Source: Candidatus Poribacteria bacterium (lineage in GTDB: Bacteria > Poribacteria > WGA-4E > WGA-3G). From it: a stretch of DNA of 64,000 bases. The DNA lies in the NCBI GenBank assembly GCA_028820635.1, contig JAPPIG010000051.1:42029-106028 (forward strand). The letters are read 5' to 3'. Shown piece after piece: positions 18,138 through 26,155 of the stretch. How positions within the stretch are numbered: position 1 is the first letter of the stretch; the number at the start of each line of letters is the position of its first letter. Made by a program: the position numbers and the translations under genes. The notes under the pieces are model-generated. The model saw nothing but the letters and a program-made list of their open reading frames with translations. It searched no databases and was not told the origin of the DNA.

Positions 18138-18217
18138 GAGTTTCACCTCTTTATAAATTGGGGAATAGGTTGAATTTAGGCGGATACAAATCCGCCTAAA
18201 AGATAGAGTGGATTGTT

Positions 18218-18940
18218 CTAAGCAAACGGGAAGGTGCCTTGATATCCGCGCGCTCGTGAGACGTGCCAAACACCATCATACATCGGTGTGACCTGATAAT
18301 GGCACACAACATTACTCCGTTCCATATCGTCGCGTTCTTTTGCACCTTGATGTGGCATGTGGTTGATGAACACGACACAATCGCCTGCTTTCGGATACAA
18401 AATGACGTGTTCTTGTGATTCGCACCACTCCTCAAATTTGGGACGATCTAATGGATACAGATGCGGCGGTTCGTTTAGATGTCCACCCTTTACAAACTTG
18501 AGGTGTCCTTCGCCTGGACCGTTGTCTTGAAAATAGTAGGTGGTGTTGATACCAACAGGCACCATTGCAAATGGATGTTCCTCAACATACCGCTTTTCGT
18601 GCCAATAGCCGTAAAAATCCATGTGCCATTCCTGCAGATATGGACCTGGATTGATATGTGCGCGCAGACTACGAAGTTGACACTGTTTGCCCATCAATCC
18701 TTCAAGATAAGGGCGGACGCTTGGATGCCCTACAAGTGGTGCGTAGGTGTCCGGTTCACGATCAAGCAGGGAATCAAACCACATATTACCGACTGCGTTC
18801 AAGCCCTCTTCCCAACCCTGTTCGCGTGCATAGTTAACCCGCTGACGAACATTTTCGGTTTCTTCAGGTGACAACGCGCCTTCTAATAAAACGAAACCGT
18901 TTTGTAGTAGTTGATCAATCTTAACTTTCTTATCTTCCAT
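18218..18940 (-). CDS. Phytanoyl-CoA dioxygenase (PhyH)-family Fe(II)/2-oxoglutarate enzyme
   Basis: 240 residues. The facial triad is visible: H and D in EWHMDFYGYW, and the distal H in GDCVVFINHMPHQGAK. The 2-oxoglutarate arginine is probably in the following DDMERSN segment. The family hydroxylates diverse small molecules, and the substrate here cannot be told. AAGGAGA lies 6-8 bases before the ATG. Isolated between the LamG gene (80 bases downstream) and a transporter gene; possibly co-transcribed with the latter (108-base gap). Confidence 0.88.
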   Translation of the reverse strand: MEDKKVKIDQLLQNGFVLLEGALSPEETENVRQRVNYAREQGWEEGLNAVGNMWFDSLLDREPDTYAPLVGHPSVRPYLEGLMGKQCQLRSLRAHINPGPYLQEWHMDFYGYWHEKRYVEEHPFAMVPVGINTTYYFQDNGPGEGHLKFVKGGHLNEPPHLYPLDRPKFEEWCESQEHVILYPKAGDCVVFINHMPHQGAKERDDMERSNVVCHYQVTPMYDGVWHVSRARGYQGTFPFA

Positions 18941-19048
18941 GGTTCATCTCCTTCTAAGTTTAAAGTCGTTACCAAAATTCTACATTCTTAATCACAAGAT
19001 GTCAACGTTTTCGTATTTTTTTATATGAGATTGCATGGAACTTCCCAA

Positions 19049-20530
19049 TTACCCAACAAAATGTTTAACAAATAACCCCCAACCACTAATTCCTGCAAAC
19101 ACAATTAGCACAACTGCGGAAATCAGCGAACCGACCAACATGAATGGTCGAGTGCGATAGGCAGACGGTAGTTTGAAGTTGAGATATATAGCTGCGAGCA
19201 TCATCAAAGCAATTGAGAAGTTCGCTAAGATAAATGCAGCTATTTGCGTTAAGATGTCAAACGGAATGTTCAACCAAATAATAACCATCGTGGTCAGAAA
19301 AATATAGAGACAGACCCATCGACGAATTGTATCGTAGCTCCATTCACGATTCGGCCACACAGCCTGAAAGAACTCTTGGATAACCCGTGCGTAAATTTCA
19401 GGAAGTGCTTGTAACGTTCCCCAAAGTGCAACGACGATGCAAATATAGTAAACCCAGACCAACGATGCGTGAATATTTTTCCACACGCTTGCTTGGTCGG
19501 TGAGTAGACTCCATCCTTCAAACGAACTTTCAAGACCATACAATACTGCAGCACCTGATAGCATGAATGCACCCGTCACAATGAACAGTACAATCGCGCC
19601 CATGCCAATATCCCATCGCAACGGTGCAAGAATTTTCCGCAAGCGACTAACTTGTTCTGGCTGTTCAGGTAGATAGTCAATTCTATCACGTCCGGACGCA
19701 TGACTACGAATAGCACCAATGTTCTGATGTGAAGTCATCCCCCATCTATGAATGCTAACCCAATTTGCGTAAACGATGTAACCCATCACAGAACCACCGA
19801 CGTAACCGAATGTCGTTGCCATTGTCAGCAATGGGTTTTTAACTGCATCTTCAGGTGTCCACGCTGGAAATTCAGGCAAGTGTCCAAAACGGAGACTTCC
19901 GACAATAGCCTTACCAAAATCGGGACGTACCATCAGAGTTCCGACAATCGTTCCAACAACAAGTATAGCACAGATGATAAGTTGCTGTTTTTCTAATTTT
20001 TCGAACGAGAGTCGTAAACCGAAAAGCAATGCTAAAGTGATGAAGCAAGAAGTAAATAGATTTTCCCAGATCTGTTGCGAAACAGAAGACGTAAGTGTCT
20101 CTTTAAACAAAAAATGAAGCAGTGAACCGCACGGCTTCGCAATCGGCACCCATGCTAAAGGTGCGCCTATCATTTCAAAGATGATAATAGCGATTAACAA
20201 CCATCCACGAGGCCCGGGCAGTTTGGCAAGGCGATTTCCGATATACTCACCGCTGACTGCTGTATAGCGTCCCAACAGATAGGTAACAAAAACACCCTTC
20301 ACGACGCAGCTCAACAGCACAAGCCAGAGCAGATCATATCCTGCCCATGCACCAGCACGGACAACAACAATCGTCTCGCCAGCACCGATGCTTACTGAAG
20401 CCACAATTGCCGCAGGACCAAAGACTGATGCCAGCGCAATGATCTTTTTTAGCGACCACGGATCAGCATAAGGTCCGGTGACGGGTGGAATGTCAAACTT
20501 TTCGGGATTTTGCGTATCTTCGCTTTGCAT
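19049..20530 (-). CDS. Nramp-like multi-spanning transporter
   Basis: About 493 residues with 11-12 membrane spans (AAIVASVSIGAGETI..., LLWLVLLSCVVKGVFVTYLL, MGAIVLFIVTGAFMLSGAAV, and others). The overall pattern is that of the Nramp divalent-cation transporter family. The canonical DPGN motif of helix 1 is replaced by SIGAGE, as in a divergent Nramp-related group, so the substrate may not be Mn/Fe. The frame is open from a TTG at 20572; ATG 20530 is the more likely start, although neither has a strong ribosome-binding site. Located in the inner membrane. Confidence 0.78.
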   Translation of the reverse strand: MQSEDTQNPEKFDIPPVTGPYADPWSLKKIIALASVFGPAAIVASVSIGAGETIVVVRAGAWAGYDLLWLVLLSCVVKGVFVTYLLGRYTAVSGEYIGNRLAKLPGPRGWLLIAIIIFEMIGAPLAWVPIAKPCGSLLHFLFKETLTSSVSQQIWENLFTSCFITLALLFGLRLSFEKLEKQQLIICAILVVGTIVGTLMVRPDFGKAIVGSLRFGHLPEFPAWTPEDAVKNPLLTMATTFGYVGGSVMGYIVYANWVSIHRWGMTSHQNIGAIRSHASGRDRIDYLPEQPEQVSRLRKILAPLRWDIGMGAIVLFIVTGAFMLSGAAVLYGLESSFEGWSLLTDQASVWKNIHASLVWVYYICIVVALWGTLQALPEIYARVIQEFFQAVWPNREWSYDTIRRWVCLYIFLTTMVIIWLNIPFDILTQIAAFILANFSIALMMLAAIYLNFKLPSAYRTRPFMLVGSLISAVVLIVFAGISGWGLFVKHFVG

Positions 20531-20606
20531 TGGCAAATTAATTAGAGAGGACAGACATGATTGCCTGCCCAACTTAATTCCCGCTTGGAAAGGTCAGTTA
20601 CTTCCT

Positions 20607-21329
20607 TCAACTGAGAGGTTCTAACGGCTTCGCATTCCCAAAGACAGGTACCGGCGCATCACCAAGAGCAGCCCATCGCGACGCATTCGCAATTACATGC
20701 CGTACATTTTTATCGTAATAGATAGGATACGTTTCATGACCGGGACGAAAATAGAAAATCTTCCCTCTACCGCGGTAGTAGCAACAGCCGCTACGGAACA
20801 CCTCACCGCCAGGGAACCAGCTGATGAAAACAAGCGTGTCTGGTTCTGGAATGTCAAACGGTTCACCATACATTTCGGCCTGCTCAATTTCGAAGTATTC
20901 ACCAAGTCCTTCAACAATCGGATGCCCATGTTCAATCACCCAGAGGCGTTCCTTTTCCCCTGCTTCACGCCATTTGAGGCTACACGACGTTCCCATCAAG
21001 CGTGTAAACGGTTTAGAATAGTGCCCTGAATGTAAGACGATAAGTCCCATGCCCTGTAGCACACGCGCTTTTACCTTATCCGCAATTGCGTCTTCAACAG
21101 CACCGTGCGCGGCGTGTCCCCACCATATCAACACGTCTGTTTTATCCAACACTTCGTCAGTTAAACCGTGTTCAGGTTCATCTAACGTAGCGGTTAGCGT
21201 TTCAATGCCGTGTTCACCTAACCCATCGGCAATAGCAGTATGAATACCTTTTGGGTAAATTTTGCGGATGGTTTCGTTCGTTTTTTCGTGCCTAAATTCG
21301 TTCCAAACTGTAACTAAAGGTTGTGACAT
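20607..21329 (-). CDS. ThuA-like (trehalose utilisation) domain protein
   Basis: 240 residues with a class-I glutamine-amidotransferase-like fold. Marker segments are [66 protein letters not shown] and [16 protein letters not shown]. ThuA proteins are linked to sugar utilisation, but this WNE...WWGHAAH subgroup is uncharacterised. ATG 21329 has an AAGGAG site 6 bases upstream; the open frame to 21416 is discarded. It may be co-transcribed with the transporter gene 76 bases downstream. Confidence 0.86.
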   Translation of the reverse strand: MSQPLVTVWNEFRHEKTNETIRKIYPKGIHTAIADGLGEHGIETLTATLDEPEHGLTDEVLDKTDVLIWWGHAAHGAVEDAIADKVKARVLQGMGLIVLHSGHYSKPFTRLMGTSCSLKWREAGEKERLWVIEHGHPIVEGLGEYFEIEQAEMYGEPFDIPEPDTLVFISWFPGGEVFRSGCCYYRGRGKIFYFRPGHETYPIYYDKNVRHVIANASRWAALGDAPVPVFGNAKPLEPLS

Positions 21330-21604
21330 AACTTCTCCTTCAATTGTATTACATTGAAATTCTATTAGGAATATCTGCCAGACTATCTTATACTGAACGT
21401 GAATTCCATAAAACATCCAATATGGCTTCTTTCAAATTATATAATGCTAATCTTTCTTGCTGTTTAGTTGTGTTCATCAATCTTTACATTCCTTTAATGA
21501 GTGTGCGTTTTTTTATCTCCACGTAAGGATACATAAGGTAAAACCAAGTATCTAATGGGAGTATTGCCTCTAAACACGCTCTCGTGAAGCGAGACCTAAA
21601 TGCT
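21330..21604. other. Intergenic region
   Basis: 275 bases with no plausible gene. A short hairpin-forming sequence, CTCTCGTGAAGCGAG, lies at about 21578-21592, just after the stop of the next leftward gene (21605). It lacks a clear T-run. Confidence 0.4.
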
Positions 21605-22705
21605 CTAATTATCCAATTTTAACGTTTGTGCGCGTTTCATAAAAACACCGTTATCCACGACCCATTGTGCGTAGCCGATGTTGCCGTTATCGGTGAGATA
21701 GTTAATCCTTTTATTCAGAAACTCAAGCAATTCCGTGTTTTCACGTGCGACAGTAAACCCACCATATTCTACCTGTTCATCGAGAGCAGTAACAACGAAA
21801 GTCCCAGCAGATGCAGCCGCAGCATCTCGGTTGCCGATCTCACCGCGTGCAAGGGCATCAACCCTGTTTTCTTGTAAGTTGCCAAGTAACACCTGTTCTT
21901 CTGATAGGACGACGGTAACACGAGGTATAAGCGGGTCAAAGCCTTGATGCGGCATATTCACTGGATAGTTGACTTGCGGCATATTGTCTGCGGGCGGGTA
22001 GAGAGTAAACCTGTTTTCTATATTCGGTGTCGATCCCGCTGCAGTAATTTTATAATCCGCTGTGCCATCTGCCACAACCGTGCCTTGTAGTGTTTGTATG
22101 TGTGTGCCTTTTGCTACCACGCCACTCTTATCCACAATTCCAGTAATTTGAAGTAAGCGTGCCTCACCGGTTGTCCCCCTTAGTACGCCAACGCGGACAT
22201 CGCGCGTCAGATCGGTGTAGTTTTGGATATGCTCTGCATCTTCAGCACGTACCAGGATAGATTGACGAAACACAATGTGAGGCGTTGTGAAGGTAACAAG
22301 GGGTGTGCCTGTTGCGTCCTTTGTCCGGTCATCAAGGATCGTGATACCCCCACCGATAACATCATAGTCAGGCGCAGCTGCCAAGAGCCAGATATTCTCC
22401 CATTGAGAGATCGGTTCCCTTGTAAAAGACAGATTAGGGGTTTCCATGACTTCAAGTGCAGTCAAAAGGTCTGCTTCATAACCGAGATGTGTATTTGTCC
22501 AACCATAGCTAACAGGCGAAAAAGAGTCATAAAACCCAACATTGAGAACACGGGGCTGTTCTGGTGTGCGTGTGTCGTCAATGACATTGATAGTTTTTTG
22601 GTATTCACACCCGATTGATATCACGCAAAGTGCTATGAAAACAATAAACAAGCTGCGCAAAAGATATATCGAAAAAACAAAACTATAGTAAATCTGTTTT
22701 TGCAT
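21605..22705 (-). CDS. Family-3 extracellular solute-binding protein, probable lipoprotein
   Basis: 366 residues. An N-terminal hydrophobic segment ends in VISIGC (C33), a weak lipobox. The body has the periplasmic binding-protein fold of amino-acid/transglycosylase sensors: RVLNVGFYDSFSPVSYG, LGYEADLLTALEVM, YDVIGGGITILDDRT, VGVLRGTTGEARLL and the C-terminal NKRINYLTDNGNIGYAQWV. AAGGAG lies 6-7 bases before the ATG. No ABC permease or ATPase is adjacent, so it may be a sensor or orphan SBP. Confidence 0.85.
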   Translation of the reverse strand: MQKQIYYSFVFSIYLLRSLFIVFIALCVISIGCEYQKTINVIDDTRTPEQPRVLNVGFYDSFSPVSYGWTNTHLGYEADLLTALEVMETPNLSFTREPISQWENIWLLAAAPDYDVIGGGITILDDRTKDATGTPLVTFTTPHIVFRQSILVRAEDAEHIQNYTDLTRDVRVGVLRGTTGEARLLQITGIVDKSGVVAKGTHIQTLQGTVVADGTADYKITAAGSTPNIENRFTLYPPADNMPQVNYPVNMPHQGFDPLIPRVTVVLSEEQVLLGNLQENRVDALARGEIGNRDAAAASAGTFVVTALDEQVEYGGFTVARENTELLEFLNKRINYLTDNGNIGYAQWVVDNGVFMKRAQTLKLDN

Positions 22706-22756
22706 TGCGCATCTCCTTTATAGTGGATTCTACAATTAACTTCACATCTGAGCTGC

Positions 22757-22836
22757 GAATCAACGTTGAATGCGCTTTTGGCATTCAGCCAAATCATGCA
22801 GAATACGCGTTTGGTATTCTGCATGATTTGGCGCCT
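22757..22836. repeat. Palindromic repeats, family B (two nested stem-loops)
   Basis: GTTGAATGC/GCATTCAGC (22764-22789) and GCAGAATAC/GTATTCTGC (22798-22822), the second enlarged to a longer palindrome by AAATCATG/CATGATTT. The arms differ from other copies but still pair, i.e. compensatory changes. Located in the 261-base gap between two leftward genes. Confidence 0.75.
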
Positions 22837-22966
22837 ACAGAAAATGTGCCTCTTTCATTTTAAGGTTCACAATATCAAAATCTCTGTTGAGATTTCGTTT
22901 TCAATTACACTCTAAAATACATTGAGGACTTGCACGCCGTGTCTGCAGCCACCCTCAATTTGTGAA

Positions 22967-23488
22967 TCAGAAATAAAGGTGATAACCAAACGATAAACGC
23001 ACACCTAAATCATCTAACGGATTTATACCTATCTCAAATGAATATCCAAGATCTGGAAGACTTGGAAAGAAATATTCATAACCCATAAATACTTCAAACC
23101 AAGTATTGGAAAGCGTATGTTCTTCGGTATCTGTTTCGATTTGAGAGATTGGATAATTCATGCCCCAGCCGACATAGAATTTGCTCAGAGGTTTTATGTG
23201 AGTGGCATATAAAAACCTGTTCCCTGCCCACACTTCAATTCCGTTGTTTGTCCCCATAAACATTTGCGTTTCAAACCAGTCTAATATTCTAATCCTCCAA
23301 CTGGTCCCAACTGAACTGACTAACCCACCATTAAATACATAGACCCCGCTTGTGATGCCAAACCCAAACCAATTCGTATCATCAGATGCAACCGTTTCGG
23401 TGGCAGGATTCGTTGCTGCAGCAGGATGCAGGGCTAAACTATAACCGATTGCTAAAAACGTCAATAAGCAGATGAAATAACGTTTCAC
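22967..23488 (-). CDS. Small secreted, probably outer-membrane beta-barrel protein
   Basis: 173 residues of unknown family. Signal peptide MKRYFICLLTFLAIGYSLAL with cleavage near AAA-T (residue about 25). The rest alternates aromatic and small residues (WFGFGITSGVYVF, IEVWAGNRFLYATHI, FYVGWGMNYPISQ, GVRLSFGYHLYF) and ends in F, as outer-membrane barrels recognised by BamA do. No close family is recognised. A GGAGG-like site (AGTGGAGGAAATCGATAG) precedes the ATG by about 10 bases. Confidence 0.65.
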   Translation of the reverse strand: MKRYFICLLTFLAIGYSLALHPAAATNPATETVASDDTNWFGFGITSGVYVFNGGLVSSVGTSWRIRILDWFETQMFMGTNNGIEVWAGNRFLYATHIKPLSKFYVGWGMNYPISQIETDTEEHTLSNTWFEVFMGYEYFFPSLPDLGYSFEIGINPLDDLGVRLSFGYHLYF

Positions 23489-23552
23489 TATCGATTTCCT
23501 CCACTGAATGTTGGTTATAAAATCACAATAGATTCATTGAAACACACAGACA

Positions 23553-23610
23553 GCGCGCTTACAAAGCGCGCCTACCGTAATTGGGGTTACGCACCTACCG
23601 TGATAGGGAC
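23553..23610. repeat. Palindromic repeat, family D
   Basis: GCGCGCTTACAAAGCGCGCC followed by TACC at 23553-23576; the same sequence recurs at 33462-33484. A related CACCTACCGTGATAGGG follows at 23591-23607, at the 3' end of fabV. Confidence 0.65.
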
Positions 23611-23612
23611 CG

Positions 23613-24806
23613 TTAGAATGCTAATTCTGTCTCTACTGCTTCATCATAGTCAACACCCTCAACCTCAAATCCGAAAAGGTTTCGGAAACGTCTTCTATAG
23701 CCAGCGTAATCAGAGAGTTCATGGAAATTGTCGGTATTAATCTGTTCCCATCGTTCTGTGACAGCATCGGTCACATCCTGCCTTAATTCTCTGTCATCCA
23801 GTCGGATGTAACGTTCAGTATCAAGTTGAGGCTGCAGTCCAGGTCCAAGATGTTCCGAGAATAATCGATGCATCTGTCCAATCGGTGCTTCATTGATACC
23901 TTTTGCATTCATAATATCGTAGAGAATACTAATGTAAAGAGGAACAACAGGTATTGCCGCAGAGGCTTGCGTAACGACTGCTTTGTTAACTGAAATATAA
24001 GCATTGCCGCCGAGTTGATCTTCAAGTTTTACATCAAGCGTATCCACACATGCTTTCAGGTCATCTTTTGCCTTGCCGATAGTGCCATCTCGGTAAATTG
24101 GCCAGGTCAACGCACTGCCGATATAGGTATATGCCACAACAGTCATCTCTGGCGCGAGTAATTCGGCATCTGCTAAAGCATCAACCCACATTTCAAGGTC
24201 TTCGCCACCCATCACAGCGATTGTATCTGCGATTTCTTTATTATCTGCTGGTTCAATCGTTACAGGTACAACGGTTTCATCGTTCAGGTCAATGGTTTTG
24301 CCTGTGTATGATTCACCGATTGATTTTAGCACAGAATTATGCGTTTCGCCAGTGCGTGGGTGGATTCGGCGCGGCGCAGCGATGCTATAGACAAGCACAT
24401 CTACTTTGCCAAAGTTTGCTTTGAGTCGTTCAATCGCCTCCTGCTTCATTTCATCCGAAAAAGCATCTCCGTTGAGACTCTCTGCCAAAAATCCATCCTG
24501 TTGTGCTTGCCGATGGAAAGCCACGGTGTTGTAATAGCCTGCAGACGCGGTACGCCTCTCATCAGCGGGACGTTCATAGAGAAGACCTAAAGTTTTTGCA
24601 CCGTATCCCCACGTCAACGCGATACGAGAAGCGAGTCCATAACCGGTTGATGCACCGATAACAAGCGCATTTAAACCCGTCCCTTTATAAGTAGCATTCT
24701 CCTTAATTAAATCTATCTGATTTTGAATGTTTGCCTGACAGCCAGCAGGATGTGCATTCGTACAGATAAAACCACGAATCCGAGGTTTAACAATTTGAAC
24801 TGCCAT
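23613..24806 (-). CDS. fabV: FabV-type enoyl-ACP / trans-2-enoyl-CoA reductase
   Basis: 397 residues, normal FabV length. NADH-dependent reduction of enoyl-ACP, the last step of each fatty-acid elongation cycle. Seen: VKPRIRGFICTNAHPAGC, cofactor loop VIGASTGYGLASRIA, VDVLVYSIAAPRR, and the catalytic Y-x8-K in PIYRDGTIGKAK. FabV is the triclosan-resistant isozyme. AGAAGGG lies before the ATG. It follows ridA by 26 bases, so the two form an operon. Confidence 0.95.
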   Translation of the reverse strand: MAVQIVKPRIRGFICTNAHPAGCQANIQNQIDLIKENATYKGTGLNALVIGASTGYGLASRIALTWGYGAKTLGLLYERPADERRTASAGYYNTVAFHRQAQQDGFLAESLNGDAFSDEMKQEAIERLKANFGKVDVLVYSIAAPRRIHPRTGETHNSVLKSIGESYTGKTIDLNDETVVPVTIEPADNKEIADTIAVMGGEDLEMWVDALADAELLAPEMTVVAYTYIGSALTWPIYRDGTIGKAKDDLKACVDTLDVKLEDQLGGNAYISVNKAVVTQASAAIPVVPLYISILYDIMNAKGINEAPIGQMHRLFSEHLGPGLQPQLDTERYIRLDDRELRQDVTDAVTERWEQINTDNFHELSDYAGYRRRFRNLFGFEVEGVDYDEAVETELAF

Positions 24807-24832
24807 AATTCCCTTCTTCTTTTCTAAAGCAG

Positions 24833-25294
24833 TTAGCCTTCAATTTCTACGACCATTTCAACTTCAACAGGAATACCACCGGGCAATTGCACCATGCCGA
24901 CTGCTGAACGCGCGTGTTTGCCTTTATCCCCAAAAACTTCAACAAAGAAATCCGATGCACCGTTGACGACAGCGGGCTGATCCGTGAAATCTGCCGAAGA
25001 GTTGACAAAACCGACAACCTTCACAACACGTTTTATCCGATCCAGATCGCCTAACGCATGTTTGAGCGTGCTGACCAAACCGATAGCAACTTGACGCGCA
25101 GATTCATATCCCTCTTCAATGGTTGCATCTGTGCCGAGTTGGCTTTTATAGATTGGACCTTCGCCCGTGCCAGGACCGTGTCCAGATGTAAAGACAAGAT
25201 TTCCTGTTTGCACTGTGGTAACGTAATTCGCCACTGGTGTCGCAGGGGGTGGTAATTCTATCCCTAATTCTTCAAGTCGTTTTTCTATTTTAAT
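24833..25294 (-). CDS. ridA: RidA/YjgF family protein, probable non-AUG start
   Basis: Reactive enamine/imine deaminase family. Core seen: TGNLVFTSGHGPG, GYESARQVAIGLVSTLKHAL, VKVVGFVNSSADFTDQPAVVNGAS in part, and HARSAVGMVQLPGGIPVEVE. The region from GTG 25234 gives only 133 residues and lacks the usual first helix. The same frame upstream reads IKIEKRLEELGIELPPPATP, the normal RidA N-terminus, back to an in-frame TAG just before 25306. The only candidate starts there are ATT (25294) or other non-standard codons, near AGGAG and AAAGGA. I chose ATT 25294 (153 residues); a mutated start is the alternative. Confidence 0.75.
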   Translation of the reverse strand: MKIEKRLEELGIELPPPATPVANYVTTVQTGNLVFTSGHGPGTGEGPIYKSQLGTDATIEEGYESARQVAIGLVSTLKHALGDLDRIKRVVKVVGFVNSSADFTDQPAVVNGASDFFVEVFGDKGKHARSAVGMVQLPGGIPVEVEMVVEIEG

Positions 25295-25452
25295 GTCCTT
25301 TAATATCTCCTAAAAAAATAAGTCTGGATTTAAGGTGCTGCAAACATGATATTTGCACATCAACCTGTATTATTAAATAGGTTTTCGGAGATTTTGTCAA
25401 GTGATTTTGTTTCTGAAAAAATAAAGTTGCTGTATGAAATGGGTAGGAAAGA

Positions 25453-25683
25453 TCAATCTTCCGTGAGCAGCTGAAAGTATTCTTCTCTGCTCAGGTTTAC
25501 AGTTCGCATATTATTTCTGATGACGGTGAGCGGCACTTCGTCATAGCGTGGAATAACCACAGCACGTTTAGCATTAGGATGGTGATAGATGAGATGGGAA
25601 CCTTTTTGTCGAACGAAACGGCACCCGAATTTTTCAAAAATCTTAACTTGGGTTCGCCAGTCTGTTGGCGAAATTTTAGGCAC
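25453..25683 (-). CDS. hicA: HicA-family mRNA interferase toxin
   Basis: 76 residues with a double-stranded RNA-binding-like fold. The catalytic histidine is in QKGSHLIYHHPN, followed by VVIPRYDEVPLTVIRNNMR. It starts with GTG that overlaps the TAG stop of hicB by one base (TAGTG), with GGAGG inside the 3' end of hicB as ribosome-binding site, so translation is coupled. Antitoxin-first order, as in many hicBA loci. Confidence 0.88.
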   Translation of the reverse strand: MPKISPTDWRTQVKIFEKFGCRFVRQKGSHLIYHHPNAKRAVVIPRYDEVPLTVIRNNMRTVNLSREEYFQLLTED

Positions 25684-25967
25684 TAAAAGCCTCCAATTGG
25701 CACGGTAAGTTGATTGAAAGAAATCACCTGTTTATCAAGTTGGAGGGTTGATTGTGAAGTGTTTAAATCATAACCAGCATCTTCTAAAAAAGCCTTAAGC
25801 GTTCCAAGTTGTGCTGTTTCTTCTAACTGAATTTCAATAACTTCAAGCAAGTTATTTCGTGCTTCTTCAATATCCCTTCCGCAACTTGCAACGTCTAATT
25901 CTGGGCAATAGGCGGTGTACATATTGCCTTCTTTCCAAATTTCTTCTGTTACGACTAAATTTCTCAT
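25683..25967 (-). CDS. hicB: HicB-family antitoxin
   Basis: 94 residues. The partially degraded RNase-H-like fold of HicB is seen in WKEGNMYTAYCPELDVASCG and the helix DIEEARNNLLEVIEIQLEE. ATG 25967 has GGAGG 6 bases upstream and is preferred over the longer frame from 26009. There is no separate DNA-binding domain at the C-terminus. Transcribed away from the large STAND gene; the 188 bases between them probably hold both promoters. Confidence 0.85.
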   Translation of the reverse strand: MRNLVVTEEIWKEGNMYTAYCPELDVASCGRDIEEARNNLLEVIEIQLEETAQLGTLKAFLEDAGYDLNTSQSTLQLDKQVISFNQLTVPIGGF

Positions 25968-26118
25968 TATAGCCTCCATCTTTTTACCGTTGAATTGTTC
26001 ATGCACCAATAAGAATTGTACACAATTTTGCTTAAATTATCAAGTAATCTTGATGGCTGAGAAAGACTGATGTTAATGATAATCTTATCTTGTAGCAAAT
26101 AGTTTTTATGAAAATAAC

Positions 26119-26148
26119 TTGACACGCAATGCGATTTTGTGTTAAAAT
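26119..26148 (+). promoter_or_regulatory. Promoter of the STAND/PIN operon
   Basis: TTGACA (26119-26124), 18-base spacer, TAAAAT (26143-26148). The ATG at 26156 starts 7 bases after the -10 box and no Shine-Dalgarno is present, so the mRNA is predicted to be leaderless or nearly so. Confidence 0.65.
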
Positions 26149-26155
26149 TTGTCTT

